Positions 51,183-60,513 of a DNA stretch of 64,000 nt are shown here, in pieces. Positions within the stretch are counted from its first letter, which is position 1. Each line of letters begins with the position of its first letter. A program made the translations under genes and the position numbers. The DNA is taken from the NCBI RefSeq assembly GCF_000344155.1, contig NZ_BAOQ01000002.1:1-64000 (forward strand). Reading direction: 5' to 3'. This stretch comes from Gordonia paraffinivorans NBRC 108238. Its GTDB lineage: Bacteria > Actinomycetota > Actinomycetes > Mycobacteriales > Mycobacteriaceae. Under the pieces are notes generated by a model. The model saw only the letters and a list, made by a program, of their open reading frames with translations. It was not told where the DNA came from and made no database searches.

Positions 51183-51680
51183 TCAGATGATGCCGCGCTT
51201 GAGACGCCGGCGCTCACGCTCCGACAGGCCACCCCAGATTCCGAAGCGCTCGTCGTTGTGAAGTGCGTACTCGAGGCATTCCGCCTTCACCTCGCACCCC
51301 TGGCAGATGCGCTTGGCCTCACGGGTCGAGCCGCCCTTCTCCGGGAAGAACGCCTCGGGATCGGTCTGCGCACACAGCGCCCGGTCCTGCCACGATTCCT
51401 CGACGGCGTCGAAGAGCTCGTCGAATCCGTTGGGCACCAGGGCCAGATGCCGGCGACCGGACCGGTCGTCGGCGCCACCGGCGAAATCCGAAGCGGCGTC
51501 ACCGATTTCGGGGACACCGGGGCGGGCGGTGCCGCCGATCATCGAATCATCGACCGGGCCGATGCCGTGAAATCCGGCGACATCGCGGTCCGCAGACCCT
51601 GCGACGACGCTCGAATCCGAGATGTACTGCGGGCGATCATGTGGTTCAAGCGGATTGCCGATCGGGTTGTCCAAAGCCAT
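51183..51680 (-). CDS. whiB2: WhiB2-type Fe-S transcription factor
   Basis: A 165-residue regulator of cell division and septation genes (WhmD in M. smegmatis). The four cluster-ligating cysteines are Cys103, Cys126, Cys129 and Cys135 (Cx22CxxCx5C). GIWGGL near 151-156 and the basic tail RRRLKRGII complete the domain. A strong AGGAGG site 8 nt before ATG 51680 supports this start, so the protein has an extra N-terminal region of about 75 acidic residues compared with the usual 89-residue form in M. tuberculosis. It is divergent from fbiA across 485 bp. Confidence 0.93.
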   Translation of the reverse strand: MALDNPIGNPLEPHDRPQYISDSSVVAGSADRDVAGFHGIGPVDDSMIGGTARPGVPEIGDAASDFAGGADDRSGRRHLALVPNGFDELFDAVEESWQDRALCAQTDPEAFFPEKGGSTREAKRICQGCEVKAECLEYALHNDERFGIWGGLSERERRRLKRGII

Positions 51681-52165
51681 CGTCGGCGCCTCCTAGCTCG
51701 GGATTTCGGTCGTTAACTGTCCTTCGCGAACACGACATGTGTGCCGTACCCACCACTGCTGCCACACCACTTGTACTACGCGTCGGCGAAGTGCCTGCTC
51801 GCGTTGCACACAGCGCCCGAGCGACGGCACCCCATCCGCTGCCGACCCCCCCCCTTGGCCGAGTTCGAACATATGATCGAATCCGTTGGAGGCCAGCGGT
51901 TCTCGACTTCGAAGGTTCTCGATCTCAAACTCGGAATGACACTGATGTGATTAGACACGCCGAGGGCGCTCCGGGTCAAGTCGAAACGAAGATTCCCCTT
52001 TACCATCGCCGACTGCTCTTCATGTGACTCGACACGGCGAGATCAACCAAGCCCGACGAAGATCACACTCCGCCGACGCGTCGCCTTTGCCCGAGCCGCC
52101 TCCGGCGCCGACGGCGGGGCCCGCTCCGAAGACCACTAGAGTGGCGGTGTGAAGGAGTACCTGCT
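51681..52165. other. Long whiB2-fbiA intergenic region
   Basis: 485 bp without a convincing gene. It contains a run of nine C (51846-51854), a LexA-box-like palindrome (51865-51880), and TAGAGT (52137-52142), a -10 for fbiA with a short leader carrying AAGGAG. Long 5' leaders are usual for whiB genes. No riboswitch fold was identified. Confidence 0.7.
51865..51880. promoter_or_regulatory. LexA-box-like palindrome
   Basis: TCGAACATATGATCGA differs from the mycobacterial SOS consensus TCGAACnnnnGTTCGA at one base. The flanking bases extend the palindrome to 18 bp. It lies 185 bp upstream of whiB2 and 286 bp upstream of fbiA. Confidence 0.45.
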
Positions 52166-53191
52166 GTGAAGGTGACCGTACTCGTCGGCGGCGTGGGAGG
52201 CGCGCGATTCCTGCTCGGCGCACGCGAACTCTTCGGCGCCACCCCGTTCCCGCCGCTCCCGGACGCCCCGGCCGGCGACCACGAGATCACCGCGATCGTC
52301 AACGTCGGCGACGACGCCTGGATGCACGGCGTGCGCATCTGCCCCGATCTCGACACGTGCATGTACACGCTCGGTGGCGGCATCGACCCCGAACGCGGCT
52401 GGGGCCGCCGCGACGAGACCTGGAACGCCAAGGAGGAGCTTGCCGCCTACGGAGCCGACCCGGACTGGTTCGGTCTCGGCGACCGTGACCTCGCCACGCA
52501 CTTGATCCGCACCCAGATGCTCGATGCGGGCTTCCGGCTCTCCGACGTCACCGCCGCCCTGTGCCGCCGTTGGAACCCGGGCGTGCGCCTGCTCCCGGTG
52601 ACCGACGACCGGCACGAGACGCACGTCGTCATCGCCAAACCGGATGGCGCGGAGGACGAACGTGTCGCCATCCACTTCCAGGAATGGTGGGTGCGTCACC
52701 GGGCCCAGGTCCCGACCTTCGGCTTCGCCCAGGTCGGCTCCGACGACACCACCCCGGCCCCCGGCGTGCTCGACGCGATCGCCGAGGCCGACGTGGTGCT
52801 GCTCGCGCCGTCGAATCCGGTGGTGAGCATCGGCGCGATCGTGAGCGTCCCCGGGATGCGCAGCGCGCTGCGGTCGACGAAGGCCAAGATCGTCGGCATC
52901 TCGCCGGTGATCGACAACCGCCCGCTGCGCGGCATGGCCGACGAGTGCCTGTCGGTCATCGGGGTCGAGACCTCGGCCGAGGCGATCGCGGCCCATTACG
53001 GCGCCCGCAGCGGCAACGGGATCCTCGACGGCTGGCTCATCGCCGACGGCGACCGGGCGAGTGTCGACGGCATCGCCATCGGGTCGGCCCCGCTGCTGAT
53101 GACCGACCCGGCCGCCACCGCGCAGATGATCCGCGCGGCATGTGCGCTCGTGGACGTCGCCCTGCCCGGCCGGAACGTGGGCACGGCGTGA
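52166..53191 (+). CDS. fbiA: F420 precursor transferase FbiA (CofD)
   Basis: A 341-residue enzyme that joins the phospho-lactyl or phosphoenolpyruvyl moiety to Fo in coenzyme F420 synthesis. [18 protein letters not shown] near residues 7-24 is the nucleotide loop, followed by [31 protein letters not shown] near 45-75 and [19 protein letters not shown] near 212-230. GTG 52166 has AAGGAG 8 nt upstream. The stop overlaps the fbiB GTG (GTGA). F420 reduces many actinobacterial substrates, possibly including the luciferase-like enzyme at 24.9 kb. Confidence 0.95.
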   Translation: MKVTVLVGGVGGARFLLGARELFGATPFPPLPDAPAGDHEITAIVNVGDDAWMHGVRICPDLDTCMYTLGGGIDPERGWGRRDETWNAKEELAAYGADPDWFGLGDRDLATHLIRTQMLDAGFRLSDVTAALCRRWNPGVRLLPVTDDRHETHVVIAKPDGAEDERVAIHFQEWWVRHRAQVPTFGFAQVGSDDTTPAPGVLDAIAEADVVLLAPSNPVVSIGAIVSVPGMRSALRSTKAKIVGISPVIDNRPLRGMADECLSVIGVETSAEAIAAHYGARSGNGILDGWLIADGDRASVDGIAIGSAPLLMTDPAATAQMIRAACALVDVALPGRNVGTA

Positions 53192-54537
53192 GCGAGCGCA
53201 CCGACCACCGGGCGCCGGGCGGTCTGGAGATCCGACCGGTCACCGGACTCGGCGAGTTCGGTCCGTCGTCGGATGTGGCCGGTGAGATCCTCGCCGCCGC
53301 ACCGTGGTTGGCCGACGGCGACATCCTGGTGGTGACCAGCAAGATCATCTCCAAGGCCGAGGGCCGGATGGTGACCGCGCCGACCGATCCCGACGAGCGG
53401 GACGCGTTGCGGCGACGACTCGTCGAAGCCGAGTCGGTCCGGGTGCTGGCACGCAAGAACCGCACCCTCATCACCGAGAACCGCCTCGGCCTGGTGCAGG
53501 CGGCCGCGGGCATCGACGGCTCCAACGTCCGCACCGACGAGCTGGCGCTGCTCCCGGAGAACCCGGATGCCAGCGCGGCGCGCCTGCGGCGCGAGATCGC
53601 CGAGCGCGCCGGCCTCGACGTGGCCGTCATCATCACCGACACCATGGGCCGTGCCTGGCGCACCGGGCAGGTCGACGTCGCCATCGGTTCGGCCGGCATC
53701 GCCGTCAGCCATCCGTACGACGGCGGTGTCGATGACTACGGCAATCCGCTGGTCGTCACCGACATCGCGGTCGCCGACGAACTCGCGGCCGCCGCCGATC
53801 TGGTCAAGGGCAAGCTCGACGGGGTGCCGGTCGCCGTGGTCCGCGGATTCGCGCCGGTCGACGACGGCACGACCGCAGCCGACCTCATCCGGCCCGCCGA
53901 GGAGGACCTGTTCCGACTGGGCACCGAGGAGGCGATTGCGCAAGGGCGCCGGGAGGCCGTCCGCACGCGCCGCTCGGTGCGTTCCTTCGACGATCGCCCG
54001 GTCGACCCCGGCCTGCTTCGGGAGGCGCTCGGCGAGGCGCTCACCGCCCCGGCGCCGCACCACACGCACCCGGTCCGGTTCGTCTGGGTCCGCTCGGCGG
54101 ATCGGCGACGAGAGCTGCTGGACGCGATGAACGCCGACTGGCGCGCCGACCTGACCGCCGACGGCAAGTCGGAGGAGTCGATCGCCAAGCGCCTGCGGCG
54201 CGGGCAGATCCTCTACGACGCACCGGAACTCGTGATCCCGTTTCTCGTCCCCGAGGGTGCGCACACCTACCCCGACGATCGCCGCAACGCCGCCGAGCAC
54301 ACCATGTTCACGGTCGCCGCGGGCGGCGCGGTGGCGAGCCTGCTGATCGCGCTGTCGGTCCGGGAGATCGGGAGCTGCTGGATCGGGTCCACGATCTTCG
54401 CCGCGCCCACCGTCCGCCGCGTGCTCGGACTCGACGACGCGTGGGAGCCGCTGGGCGCCGTGGCCATCGGACACCCGCGCGAACCCGCACCGCTGCGCCC
54501 GGCCGCCCCGACCGAAGAATGGGTGATCGAGCTGTGA
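53188..54537 (+). CDS. fbiB: Bifunctional F420 ligase/dehydro-F420 reductase FbiB
   Basis: A 449-residue two-domain enzyme. The N-terminal CofE-type domain (1-240) adds glutamates: KIISKAEGR near 52, [22 protein letters not shown] near 151-172. The C-terminal nitroreductase-like domain (255-449) has [15 protein letters not shown] near 255-269 and reduces dehydro-F420. This fusion is typical of mycobacteria, where fbiA-fbiB are adjacent as here. It is coupled to fbiA and to the following NUDIX gene. Confidence 0.95.
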   Translation: MSERTDHRAPGGLEIRPVTGLGEFGPSSDVAGEILAAAPWLADGDILVVTSKIISKAEGRMVTAPTDPDERDALRRRLVEAESVRVLARKNRTLITENRLGLVQAAAGIDGSNVRTDELALLPENPDASAARLRREIAERAGLDVAVIITDTMGRAWRTGQVDVAIGSAGIAVSHPYDGGVDDYGNPLVVTDIAVADELAAAADLVKGKLDGVPVAVVRGFAPVDDGTTAADLIRPAEEDLFRLGTEEAIAQGRREAVRTRRSVRSFDDRPVDPGLLREALGEALTAPAPHHTHPVRFVWVRSADRRRELLDAMNADWRADLTADGKSEESIAKRLRRGQILYDAPELVIPFLVPEGAHTYPDDRRNAAEHTMFTVAAGGAVASLLIALSVREIGSCWIGSTIFAAPTVRRVLGLDDAWEPLGAVAIGHPREPAPLRPAAPTEEWVIEL

Positions 54538-55106
54538 GCGCCGAATCGCTGCACGCGTCCGCAGTGGCGGCCCTGACGTCGTGGACTGCGCCCACCTCGG
54601 CGCAGGACAGCCTGCGGCACGCATACCTGGCGTTCCTCGCCGCGACCTCCGAGGCGTGCCTGAGGGCTTGTGCCGCCGGGCATCTCACCGGATCGGCGAT
54701 CGTCTTCGACGCCGACCGCCGCCACGTGCTGCTGACCCTCCATCCCCGCGTCGGGAAGTGGATCCAGCTCGGCGGACACTGCGAGCCGTCCGACGACACC
54801 CTCGCCGACGCGGCGCTGCGCGAGGCCCGGGAGGAGTCCGGGATCGCCGGCCTCGACCTCGACCGCGACGCACCCGACGCCGGACTGGTCCACCTGCACA
54901 CGCACCCGATCACGTGCTCGCTGGGGGTCCCGACGCGGCACCTCGACGTGCGCTACCGGATCGTCGCCGCACCCACCGCGGACGGATCGCTGCCGCGGTT
55001 CGCCCGCAGCGAGGAGTCGGTGGACCTGCAGTGGTGGCCGATCGACGCGCTGCCCGACAACGCCGACGCCGACATCGGCGAGCTCATCCGGGCCGCGCTG
55101 GACTGA
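54534..55106 (+). CDS. NUDIX hydrolase after fbiB
   Basis: A 190-residue NUDIX protein. The Nudix box is complete: [25 protein letters not shown] near residues 79-103. The stretch [26 protein letters not shown] precedes it. GTG 54534 overlaps the fbiB stop (GTGA), so it is the third gene of an fbiA-fbiB operon. It may protect the F420 or nucleotide pool, but no substrate can be named. Confidence 0.88.
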   Translation: MSAESLHASAVAALTSWTAPTSAQDSLRHAYLAFLAATSEACLRACAAGHLTGSAIVFDADRRHVLLTLHPRVGKWIQLGGHCEPSDDTLADAALREAREESGIAGLDLDRDAPDAGLVHLHTHPITCSLGVPTRHLDVRYRIVAAPTADGSLPRFARSEESVDLQWWPIDALPDNADADIGELIRAALD

Positions 55107-55157
55107 CCGCGGAGCGCACGCGCCTGCCGCTCGGGGCCCGGGAGGTGCGCGCGGGTC

Positions 55158-56372
55158 CTAGACCCGAACGCCCTTGCCCACCGTCACCACGCCGCCGGCG
55201 CTGACGGAGAAGCGTTCCCGGTCGGCGTCGAGGTCGACGCCGATCTGCTCGCCGTCCCCGATCACGACGTTCTTGTCGAGGATCGCGCGGCGCACGACGG
55301 CACCCTTGCCGATGCGCACGCCGGGCATCAGCACGGCGCCGTCGACGACGGCACCGTCCTCGACGATGACGTTCGACGACAGCACCGAGTTGCGGACCGT
55401 ACCCGCGGAGATGATGCAGCCGGCACCCACCACGGAGTCCTCTGCCACACCGCCCTGCACGAACTTCGCGGGCGGCAGGTTGTGGGTCTCACCCCGGATC
55501 GGCCACTTGGTGTTGTAGAGGTTGAAGATCGGGTGCACGGACACCAGGTCCATGTGGGCCTCGTAGAAGGCGTCGAGGGTTCCGACGTCGCGCCAGTATC
55601 CCTTGTCGCGTTCGGTGGCGCCGGGGACCTCGTTGTCCTTGAAGTCGTAGACGTGGGCCTGCCCGCGGGCGACGAACGCCGGGATGATGTCGCCGCCCAT
55701 GTCGTGGTCGGAGTCCGAGTCGGCGGCGTCGGCGCGCAGCGCCTCGACCAGGGCCTCGGTGCTGAACACGTAGTTGCCCATCGAGGCGAAGGTGACGTCC
55801 GGATCGTCGGGGGTTCCGGGCGGATCGGCGGGCTTCTCCAGGAACCGTGTGATCCGGCCCGAGTCGTCGGCGTCGATGCACCCGAAAGCGGTGGCCTCCG
55901 CACGGGGCACGCGGATGCCGGCGACCGTCACCTCGGCACCGGACTCGATGTGCGCCGCGACCATCTGCGACGGGTCCATCCGGTACACGTGGTCGGCTCC
56001 GAAGACCACGATGTACTCGGGCTCCTCGTCGGAGATGAGGTTCATCGACTGGAAGATGGCGTCGGCGCTGCCGGTGTACCAACGAGGGCCGAGGCGCTGC
56101 TGCGCGGGCACCGGGGTGATGTACTCCCCGTGGAATCCCGACGTCCACCACGTCTGCGAGATGTGCCGGTCCAGTGAGTGCGATTTGTATTGCGTGAGCA
56201 CGCAAATGCGTTCGTATCCGGCGTTGACCAGGTTGGAAAGCACGAAGTCGATCAGCCGGTAGGCACCGCCGAACGGCACCGCAGGCTTGGCGCGGTCCAC
56301 CGTGAGCGGGTAGAGGCGCTTGCCTTCTCCACCGGCGAGGACGATGCCGAGGACGTGCGGCTGTGATCTCAC
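55158..56372 (-). CDS. glgC: Glucose-1-phosphate adenylyltransferase
   Basis: A 404-residue ADP-glucose pyrophosphorylase, which makes the donor for glycogen, maltose-1-phosphate and alpha-glucan. [26 protein letters not shown] near residues 11-36 has the nucleotide loop and catalytic lysine. GADHVYRMD near 130 and the glucose-1-phosphate region near 195 follow. The C-terminal 100 residues form a left-handed beta-helix with regulatory sites. GTG 56372 is 6 nt after a TAAGTT -10 (56384-56379). It is divergent from glgA. Confidence 0.96.
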   Translation of the reverse strand: MRSQPHVLGIVLAGGEGKRLYPLTVDRAKPAVPFGGAYRLIDFVLSNLVNAGYERICVLTQYKSHSLDRHISQTWWTSGFHGEYITPVPAQQRLGPRWYTGSADAIFQSMNLISDEEPEYIVVFGADHVYRMDPSQMVAAHIESGAEVTVAGIRVPRAEATAFGCIDADDSGRITRFLEKPADPPGTPDDPDVTFASMGNYVFSTEALVEALRADAADSDSDHDMGGDIIPAFVARGQAHVYDFKDNEVPGATERDKGYWRDVGTLDAFYEAHMDLVSVHPIFNLYNTKWPIRGETHNLPPAKFVQGGVAEDSVVGAGCIISAGTVRNSVLSSNVIVEDGAVVDGAVLMPGVRIGKGAVVRRAILDKNVVIGDGEQIGVDLDADRERFSVSAGGVVTVGKGVRV

Positions 56373-56378
56373 TCCCCC

Positions 56379-56384
56379 AACTTA
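56379..56384 (-). promoter_or_regulatory. -10 element of glgC
   Basis: TAAGTT on the minus strand ends 6 nt before the GTG start, consistent with a leaderless transcript. Confidence 0.5.
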
Positions 56385-56515
56385 ACCGCGATCGGGGGCA
56401 CGGGCCAGACGACGGGCGAGTTGGAACCGGCCCCCGCGGTAACCGTCCGGGTGCACCGCGGGACCGGGCCCGGAGCCCGGGCACCGCTGCGATGGCGAAG
56501 ACCCCGGGCAACCAC

Positions 56516-56521
56516 TAGCGT
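56516..56521 (+). promoter_or_regulatory. -10 element of glgA
   Basis: TAGCGT, 7 nt before the ATG. This suits leaderless initiation. The glgC-glgA intergenic region is 156 bp. Confidence 0.45.
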
Positions 56522-56528
56522 CATCACC

Positions 56529-57695
56529 ATGAGGGTGGCGATGATGACCCGGGAGTATCCACCCGAGGTGTACGGCGGTGCCGGCGTACACGTCACCGAA
56601 TTGGTCCGGCACCTACGCGATCTCGCGACGGTCGACGTCCACTGCATGGGAGCCGAGCGCGACACCGCCCGGGTCTACTCCCCCGACCCCGGGCTGGCCG
56701 GGGCGAATGCGGCGATCACGACGCTCTCCGCGGACCTGCGCATGGTCGTCGGCGCCGAGGGCGCGGACGTCGTTCACTCGCACACCTGGTACACCGGCCT
56801 CGCCGGCCACCTCGCCGGGCAGCTCTACGGCATCCCGCACATCCTCACCGCTCACTCGCTGGAACCGTCGCGGCCGTGGAAGGCCGAACAGCTCGGCGGC
56901 GGATACCGGGTGTCGAGCTGGGTCGAACGAAACGCCGTCGAGTACGCCGACGCGGTCATCGCCGTCAGCTCCGGCATGCGCAACGACGTTTGCTCCACCT
57001 ACCCCCGACTGGACCCGGGGCGGGTCCACGTGGTCCGAAACGGCATCGACACCACCCGGTGGCATCCGGTCGACGACCCGTTCGGGCCGGACTCGACACT
57101 GACCGCGCTCGGCGTCGACCCCACCCGTCCGATCGTGGCGTTCGTCGGCCGCATCACCCGGCAGAAGGGCGTCGCCCATCTCGTCGCGGCCGCCCATGAC
57201 TTCGATCAGGAGATCCAGCTGGTCCTCTGCGCCGGCGCGCCCGATACCCCGGAGATCGGCGCGGAGATCGAGACCGCGGTCGCCGAGCTGTCGGCGTCCC
57301 GTCCCGGCGTCTACTGGGTCCGCGAGATGCTCCCCCTACCGCGCATTCGTGAGATCTTGAGCGCCGCAACGGTGTTCGTCTGCCCATCGGTGTACGAACC
57401 GCTCGGCATCGTCAACCTCGAGGCCATGGCCTGCGGAACCGCGGTGGTGGCCTCCGAGGTGGGCGGCATACCCGAAGTCGTCCGCGATCACGTCACCGGG
57501 CGCCTCGTCCCCTACGATCCGGTCGACCCGAAGGCCTTCGAACACGACCTGGCCGAGGCCGTCAACGCGGTCGTCGGCGATCCCGCCGCGGCCGCCGTCA
57601 TGGGCCGGGCCGGACGCGACCGGGCCGAGGCCGAGTTCTCCTGGTCGTCGATCGCCGAACAGACGCTGGCGGTGTATCAGTCGGCGCTGCGCTGA
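56529..57695 (+). CDS. glgA: GT4 glycogen synthase/alpha-maltose-1-phosphate synthase (GlgA/GlgM, Rv1212c type)
   Basis: A 388-residue actinobacterial GT4 enzyme (387 in M. tuberculosis), which uses ADP-glucose to make maltose-1-phosphate or extend glucan. N-terminal loop MMTREYPPEVYGGAGVHVTEL; IVAFVGRITRQKGVAHLV near residue 200; EX7E motif in PSVYEPLGIVNLEAMA near 290-305. The start is set by family length. It overlaps the convergent methyltransferase gene by 19 bp. It cooperates with GlgC. Confidence 0.93.
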   Translation: MRVAMMTREYPPEVYGGAGVHVTELVRHLRDLATVDVHCMGAERDTARVYSPDPGLAGANAAITTLSADLRMVVGAEGADVVHSHTWYTGLAGHLAGQLYGIPHILTAHSLEPSRPWKAEQLGGGYRVSSWVERNAVEYADAVIAVSSGMRNDVCSTYPRLDPGRVHVVRNGIDTTRWHPVDDPFGPDSTLTALGVDPTRPIVAFVGRITRQKGVAHLVAAAHDFDQEIQLVLCAGAPDTPEIGAEIETAVAELSASRPGVYWVREMLPLPRIREILSAATVFVCPSVYEPLGIVNLEAMACGTAVVASEVGGIPEVVRDHVTGRLVPYDPVDPKAFEHDLAEAVNAVVGDPAAAAVMGRAGRDRAEAEFSWSSIAEQTLAVYQSALR

Positions 57696-58627
57696 GCGAC
57701 CGCCCGCCGTCCGAGCACCTTCGGGCGGCAGGTCGTCACGAGCACCGAAATCGTGACCGGGATGGTCCCGGTTCCGACGAGATCTGCTGCGCGCGAGCGG
57801 ATGTCGGTCTCCTGTGAGTGAAAGGCCGAGGGCCCCATCGCCACCAGGTCGCCGACGGTCGCGGCGTCGACGTCGACCGCGGCGCGCACCGGCGCCGACT
57901 CGATCACCTCGAAATGCTCGTCGAGCGCGGCATGCAGACGTTCGGACTTGGCGGAGTCGACCCGCAGCATCTTCATCGGACCGACGACCTCGGCGAGGTG
58001 GTCGGCATCGGGCGACACGACGATCAGCGCCCCGTCCGGACGCAGCACGCGGGCGAACTCGGCGCCGTTTCGGGGGGCGAAGACCGAGAGCGCCACCGTG
58101 ACGCCCTCGTCCGCCATGGGCAGGCCCCGCCAGATGTCGGCGACGATCGCGGCGTGCGGCGGTGTGCCGCGCGCGATCGCCCGGGCACAGTACTTGGACA
58201 GGTCGATACCGATGCCGCGGGCGTCATCTCCCAGCGCGCCGACCGCCGCGCGCAGGTAGTGACCGCCACCGGCTCCCGCGTCGAGCACGACGGGCCGCGG
58301 TACGTCCGTACCGAATCGGCGCGTGCGGTCGGCCACGGCGTCGACGACACAGGTGAAGAAACCGGTGTCGTGGACGCGCGCACGAGCCGCGACCATCGCC
58401 GCGGTGTCTGCGCGCAGTGATGCCGAACGCCCGTCGAGCAGCGACACGTAACCCTGACGGGCAACGTCGAAGGTGTGTCCGTTGTCACAACGAAGCGACA
58501 CCAGACGGGCCGGGCGGGTGACGGAATCACCACGCGCCGGCCCAGCCCCGGATTCCGGCGTTCCGAATGATCCGGCGCAGACCGGACATCGAAGCAGCTC
58601 GACGACGTCGGAGAGCTCTCCGGTCAG
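57677..58627 (-). CDS. RlmA-type 23S rRNA (guanine) methyltransferase
   Basis: A class I methyltransferase of the RlmA/TlrB family that methylates G745/G748 of 23S rRNA. The N-terminal zinc site is CPVC (from 58588 downward) with CDNGH further on, then FDVARQGYVSLLDG, GAGGGHYLRA (SAM motif) and SVFAPRNGAEFARVLRPDG. The GTG at 58501 used by simple gene finders would remove CPVC. The frame extends upstream to a TAG, and only a CTG at 58627 lies in it before the cysteines. That CTG overlaps the DUF3117 stop as CTGA. A CTG start is therefore likely, giving 316 residues. TTG, GTG and ATG are all absent there. Confidence 0.78.
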   Translation of the reverse strand: MTGELSDVVELLRCPVCAGSFGTPESGAGPARGDSVTRPARLVSLRCDNGHTFDVARQGYVSLLDGRSASLRADTAAMVAARARVHDTGFFTCVVDAVADRTRRFGTDVPRPVVLDAGAGGGHYLRAAVGALGDDARGIGIDLSKYCARAIARGTPPHAAIVADIWRGLPMADEGVTVALSVFAPRNGAEFARVLRPDGALIVVSPDADHLAEVVGPMKMLRVDSAKSERLHAALDEHFEVIESAPVRAAVDVDAATVGDLVAMGPSAFHSQETDIRSRAADLVGTGTIPVTISVLVTTCRPKVLGRRAVAQRSAD

Positions 58628-58791
58628 CTAGTGACCCCGCGGAGTTCCTCGCCCAGCGCGGCGGCCTCGTCGGCGGTCAGTTCGACGACCAGACGCCCAC
58701 CACCCTCGATCGGAATCCGGACAACGATTCCACGCCCTTCCTTGGCCGCTTCGAGGGGGCCGTCCCCAGTACGTGGCTTCATTGCCGCCAT
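58624..58791 (-). CDS. DUF3117 small protein (Rv1211 type)
   Basis: A 55-residue protein that starts MAAMKPRTGDGPLE and is nearly identical in pattern to Rv1211 and its actinobacterial relatives, with VVRIPIEGGGRLVVELTADEA as the core. GGGAG precedes the ATG. Translation of the next gene overlaps its stop by 4 bases. No function is known, but conservation is high across the order. Confidence 0.9.
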   Translation of the reverse strand: MAAMKPRTGDGPLEAAKEGRGIVVRIPIEGGGRLVVELTADEAAALGEELRGVTS

Positions 58792-58892
58792 TCTCAAGCT
58801 CCCTTCACAATGTCCTGCTCTGAACATGATACGTGTCCGCGTCTCAATGGAATGTGAGTGCGCGACACGAGCGTCGGACCGACAGTCCCGCA

Positions 58893-59348
58893 TCACCTCT
58901 CGCCGGAGGTGTCCGGACCCTCTTCCCACGCCGCCGAATCCACCTGGGCGGCGTCGTGAACCCGCTGCTCGCGGGCGGTTTCGACGGCGATGGGAGCCGA
59001 CGGCCCGTCGAGGGCCGGGCCGGGGTCGCCGGCGCCGCCGACGGCCGACCGGGACACCTGTTCGCGTTCTCGCAGATCTGCGATCACGGTGCGCAGATCG
59101 TCGACCTCGCGCGCGAGTCGGGCCAGTGCCCAGTCGACCTCGGACTGCTTGTAGCCCCGCAGGGTCTGCTGGAATCGCAGCGCGCGGACGTCGTCCCCGC
59201 TGATCCCCGAAGAGGGCAGCCTCGTGAGGGTGGTGTCCGGCTCGATGGGGGGCAGCTCCTCCCCGCGGCCGAAGACGAACCACACGAGGGCATAGATCAC
59301 CGCGGCGACGAGCGCCATGATGAGCAGGTACAGCAGCAGCGTCTGCAT
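58893..59348 (-). CDS. DivIVA-domain membrane protein (Rv1209 type)
   Basis: A 151-residue protein. One membrane helix, LLLYLLIMALVAAVIYALVWFVFG, covers residues 4-26 in two parts. A cytoplasmic DivIVA-like segment follows: GDDVRALRFQQTLRGYKQSEVDWALARLAREVDDLR, about 48-83, a coiled-coil motif shared with cell-pole and septum proteins. The tail is acidic and disordered. It probably localises at poles or septa. ATG 59348 or ATG 59357 may be the start, and GGAA lies before the first. It lies close to the gpgS operon. Confidence 0.75.
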   Translation of the reverse strand: MQTLLLYLLIMALVAAVIYALVWFVFGRGEELPPIEPDTTLTRLPSSGISGDDVRALRFQQTLRGYKQSEVDWALARLAREVDDLRTVIADLREREQVSRSAVGGAGDPGPALDGPSAPIAVETAREQRVHDAAQVDSAAWEEGPDTSGER

Positions 59349-59490
59349 GCGTTCCATCCTGACAGACCCGACGCGCCGGACGGAGCCGCCGGGATCGGCA
59401 GACGGGCCGGACACGACTCCGGCGACACCCGGACGACGCGCGGTCTGCGTGTCGCGGTGTCGCCGGGAGCTCGGGGGTCGCTCGGGGCGG

Positions 59491-60513
59491 CTAGGAGGCC
59501 ATCTCCTTGGCACCCATCGCCCGCAGCGTGTTCATCGGCGGCCGGTCCTCGAGATAGACCTCGGTGGTGTGCGGCGTGAACGTGCCGTCGGGTTCGGCGG
59601 TGAACTGGGTGAGCCCGACGCCGGAGTCCTCGATGCCGCACCGGCGCATCAAGGTGCCGACGATCTGGCGGCTCATCACGCCGAGTTCCACCAGCGGCCG
59701 GTTGCGGTGCGTGCGCACGCCCAGGTTGACCTGGCCGATGCCGTTCAGGCCGTAGCGGTCGTAGGTGTCGATGAGCAGACCGATCTCGACGCCGTAGCCG
59801 GGCGCGAACGGAACCGCCGACAACATCTCCCGGGTGCCGGCGTACTCACCGCCGAGCGGCTGCAGCACCGCGGTGAGCTCGGGCTTCTGCGACGCCAGCA
59901 GCGGCCGGGCGACCAGCTCGGTGACGCGGCCGCCCCCGTTGGCGTCCTGGGCGCCGCCGGTCAGCAGCGGACGGCGGTAGTAACCCTTGACCAGGTGGAT
60001 CTCCGGGTTGATGAGCAGCGGACCCAGCATCTTGGGCACGAACATCGGATCCGGGTCGATGAGGTCGGAGTCGACGAAGGCGATGATGTCGCCGGTGGTC
60101 GCGGCGATCGACCGCCACAGCACCTCGCCCTTGCCCTTGACGGGCTCGAGCTCGGGCACGGCCTCCTCACGGCTGATCACCCGCGCCCCGGCGGCGCGGG
60201 CGCGCTCGGCGGTGGCGTCGGTGGACCCGGAGTCGAGGACGATCAGTTCGTCGACCAGCGTGCCGTACAGCGGCATGATCGAGGCGATGACGTCGGCGAC
60301 CGTCTCCTCCTCGTTGAGCGCGGGGAGCACCACTGAAACGGTGCGTCCGTCCTTCGCGGCGACGAGCTCGTCGATCGTCCAGTCGGGCTTCTCCCAGGTG
60401 TGGGTTGCCGACCAGAGCTGCTTGGAGCCGGATGCCTCCGCGGGCGTCGGCCACACGGCGGCCTTGTCCCGACTGATGACGGTGGGTGTACGTCGCTTCT
60501 GCTGCTTGGTCAT
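59491..60513 (-). CDS. gpgS: Glucosyl-3-phosphoglycerate synthase
   Basis: A 340-residue GT81 enzyme (Rv1208 type) that transfers glucose from NDP-glucose to 3-phosphoglycerate, the first step of MGLP synthesis. VVLPALNEEETVADVI near residues 61-76 opens the GT-A fold. FVDSDLID near 145-152 includes the metal-binding DxD. VKGYYRRPL near 174 and the C-terminal SRQIVGTLMRRCG near 282 match. The start overlaps the folP2 stop (ATGA). The remaining MGLP elongation genes are at 7.9-20 kb of the window. Confidence 0.95.
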   Translation of the reverse strand: MTKQQKRRTPTVISRDKAAVWPTPAEASGSKQLWSATHTWEKPDWTIDELVAAKDGRTVSVVLPALNEEETVADVIASIMPLYGTLVDELIVLDSGSTDATAERARAAGARVISREEAVPELEPVKGKGEVLWRSIAATTGDIIAFVDSDLIDPDPMFVPKMLGPLLINPEIHLVKGYYRRPLLTGGAQDANGGGRVTELVARPLLASQKPELTAVLQPLGGEYAGTREMLSAVPFAPGYGVEIGLLIDTYDRYGLNGIGQVNLGVRTHRNRPLVELGVMSRQIVGTLMRRCGIEDSGVGLTQFTAEPDGTFTPHTTEVYLEDRPPMNTLRAMGAKEMAS

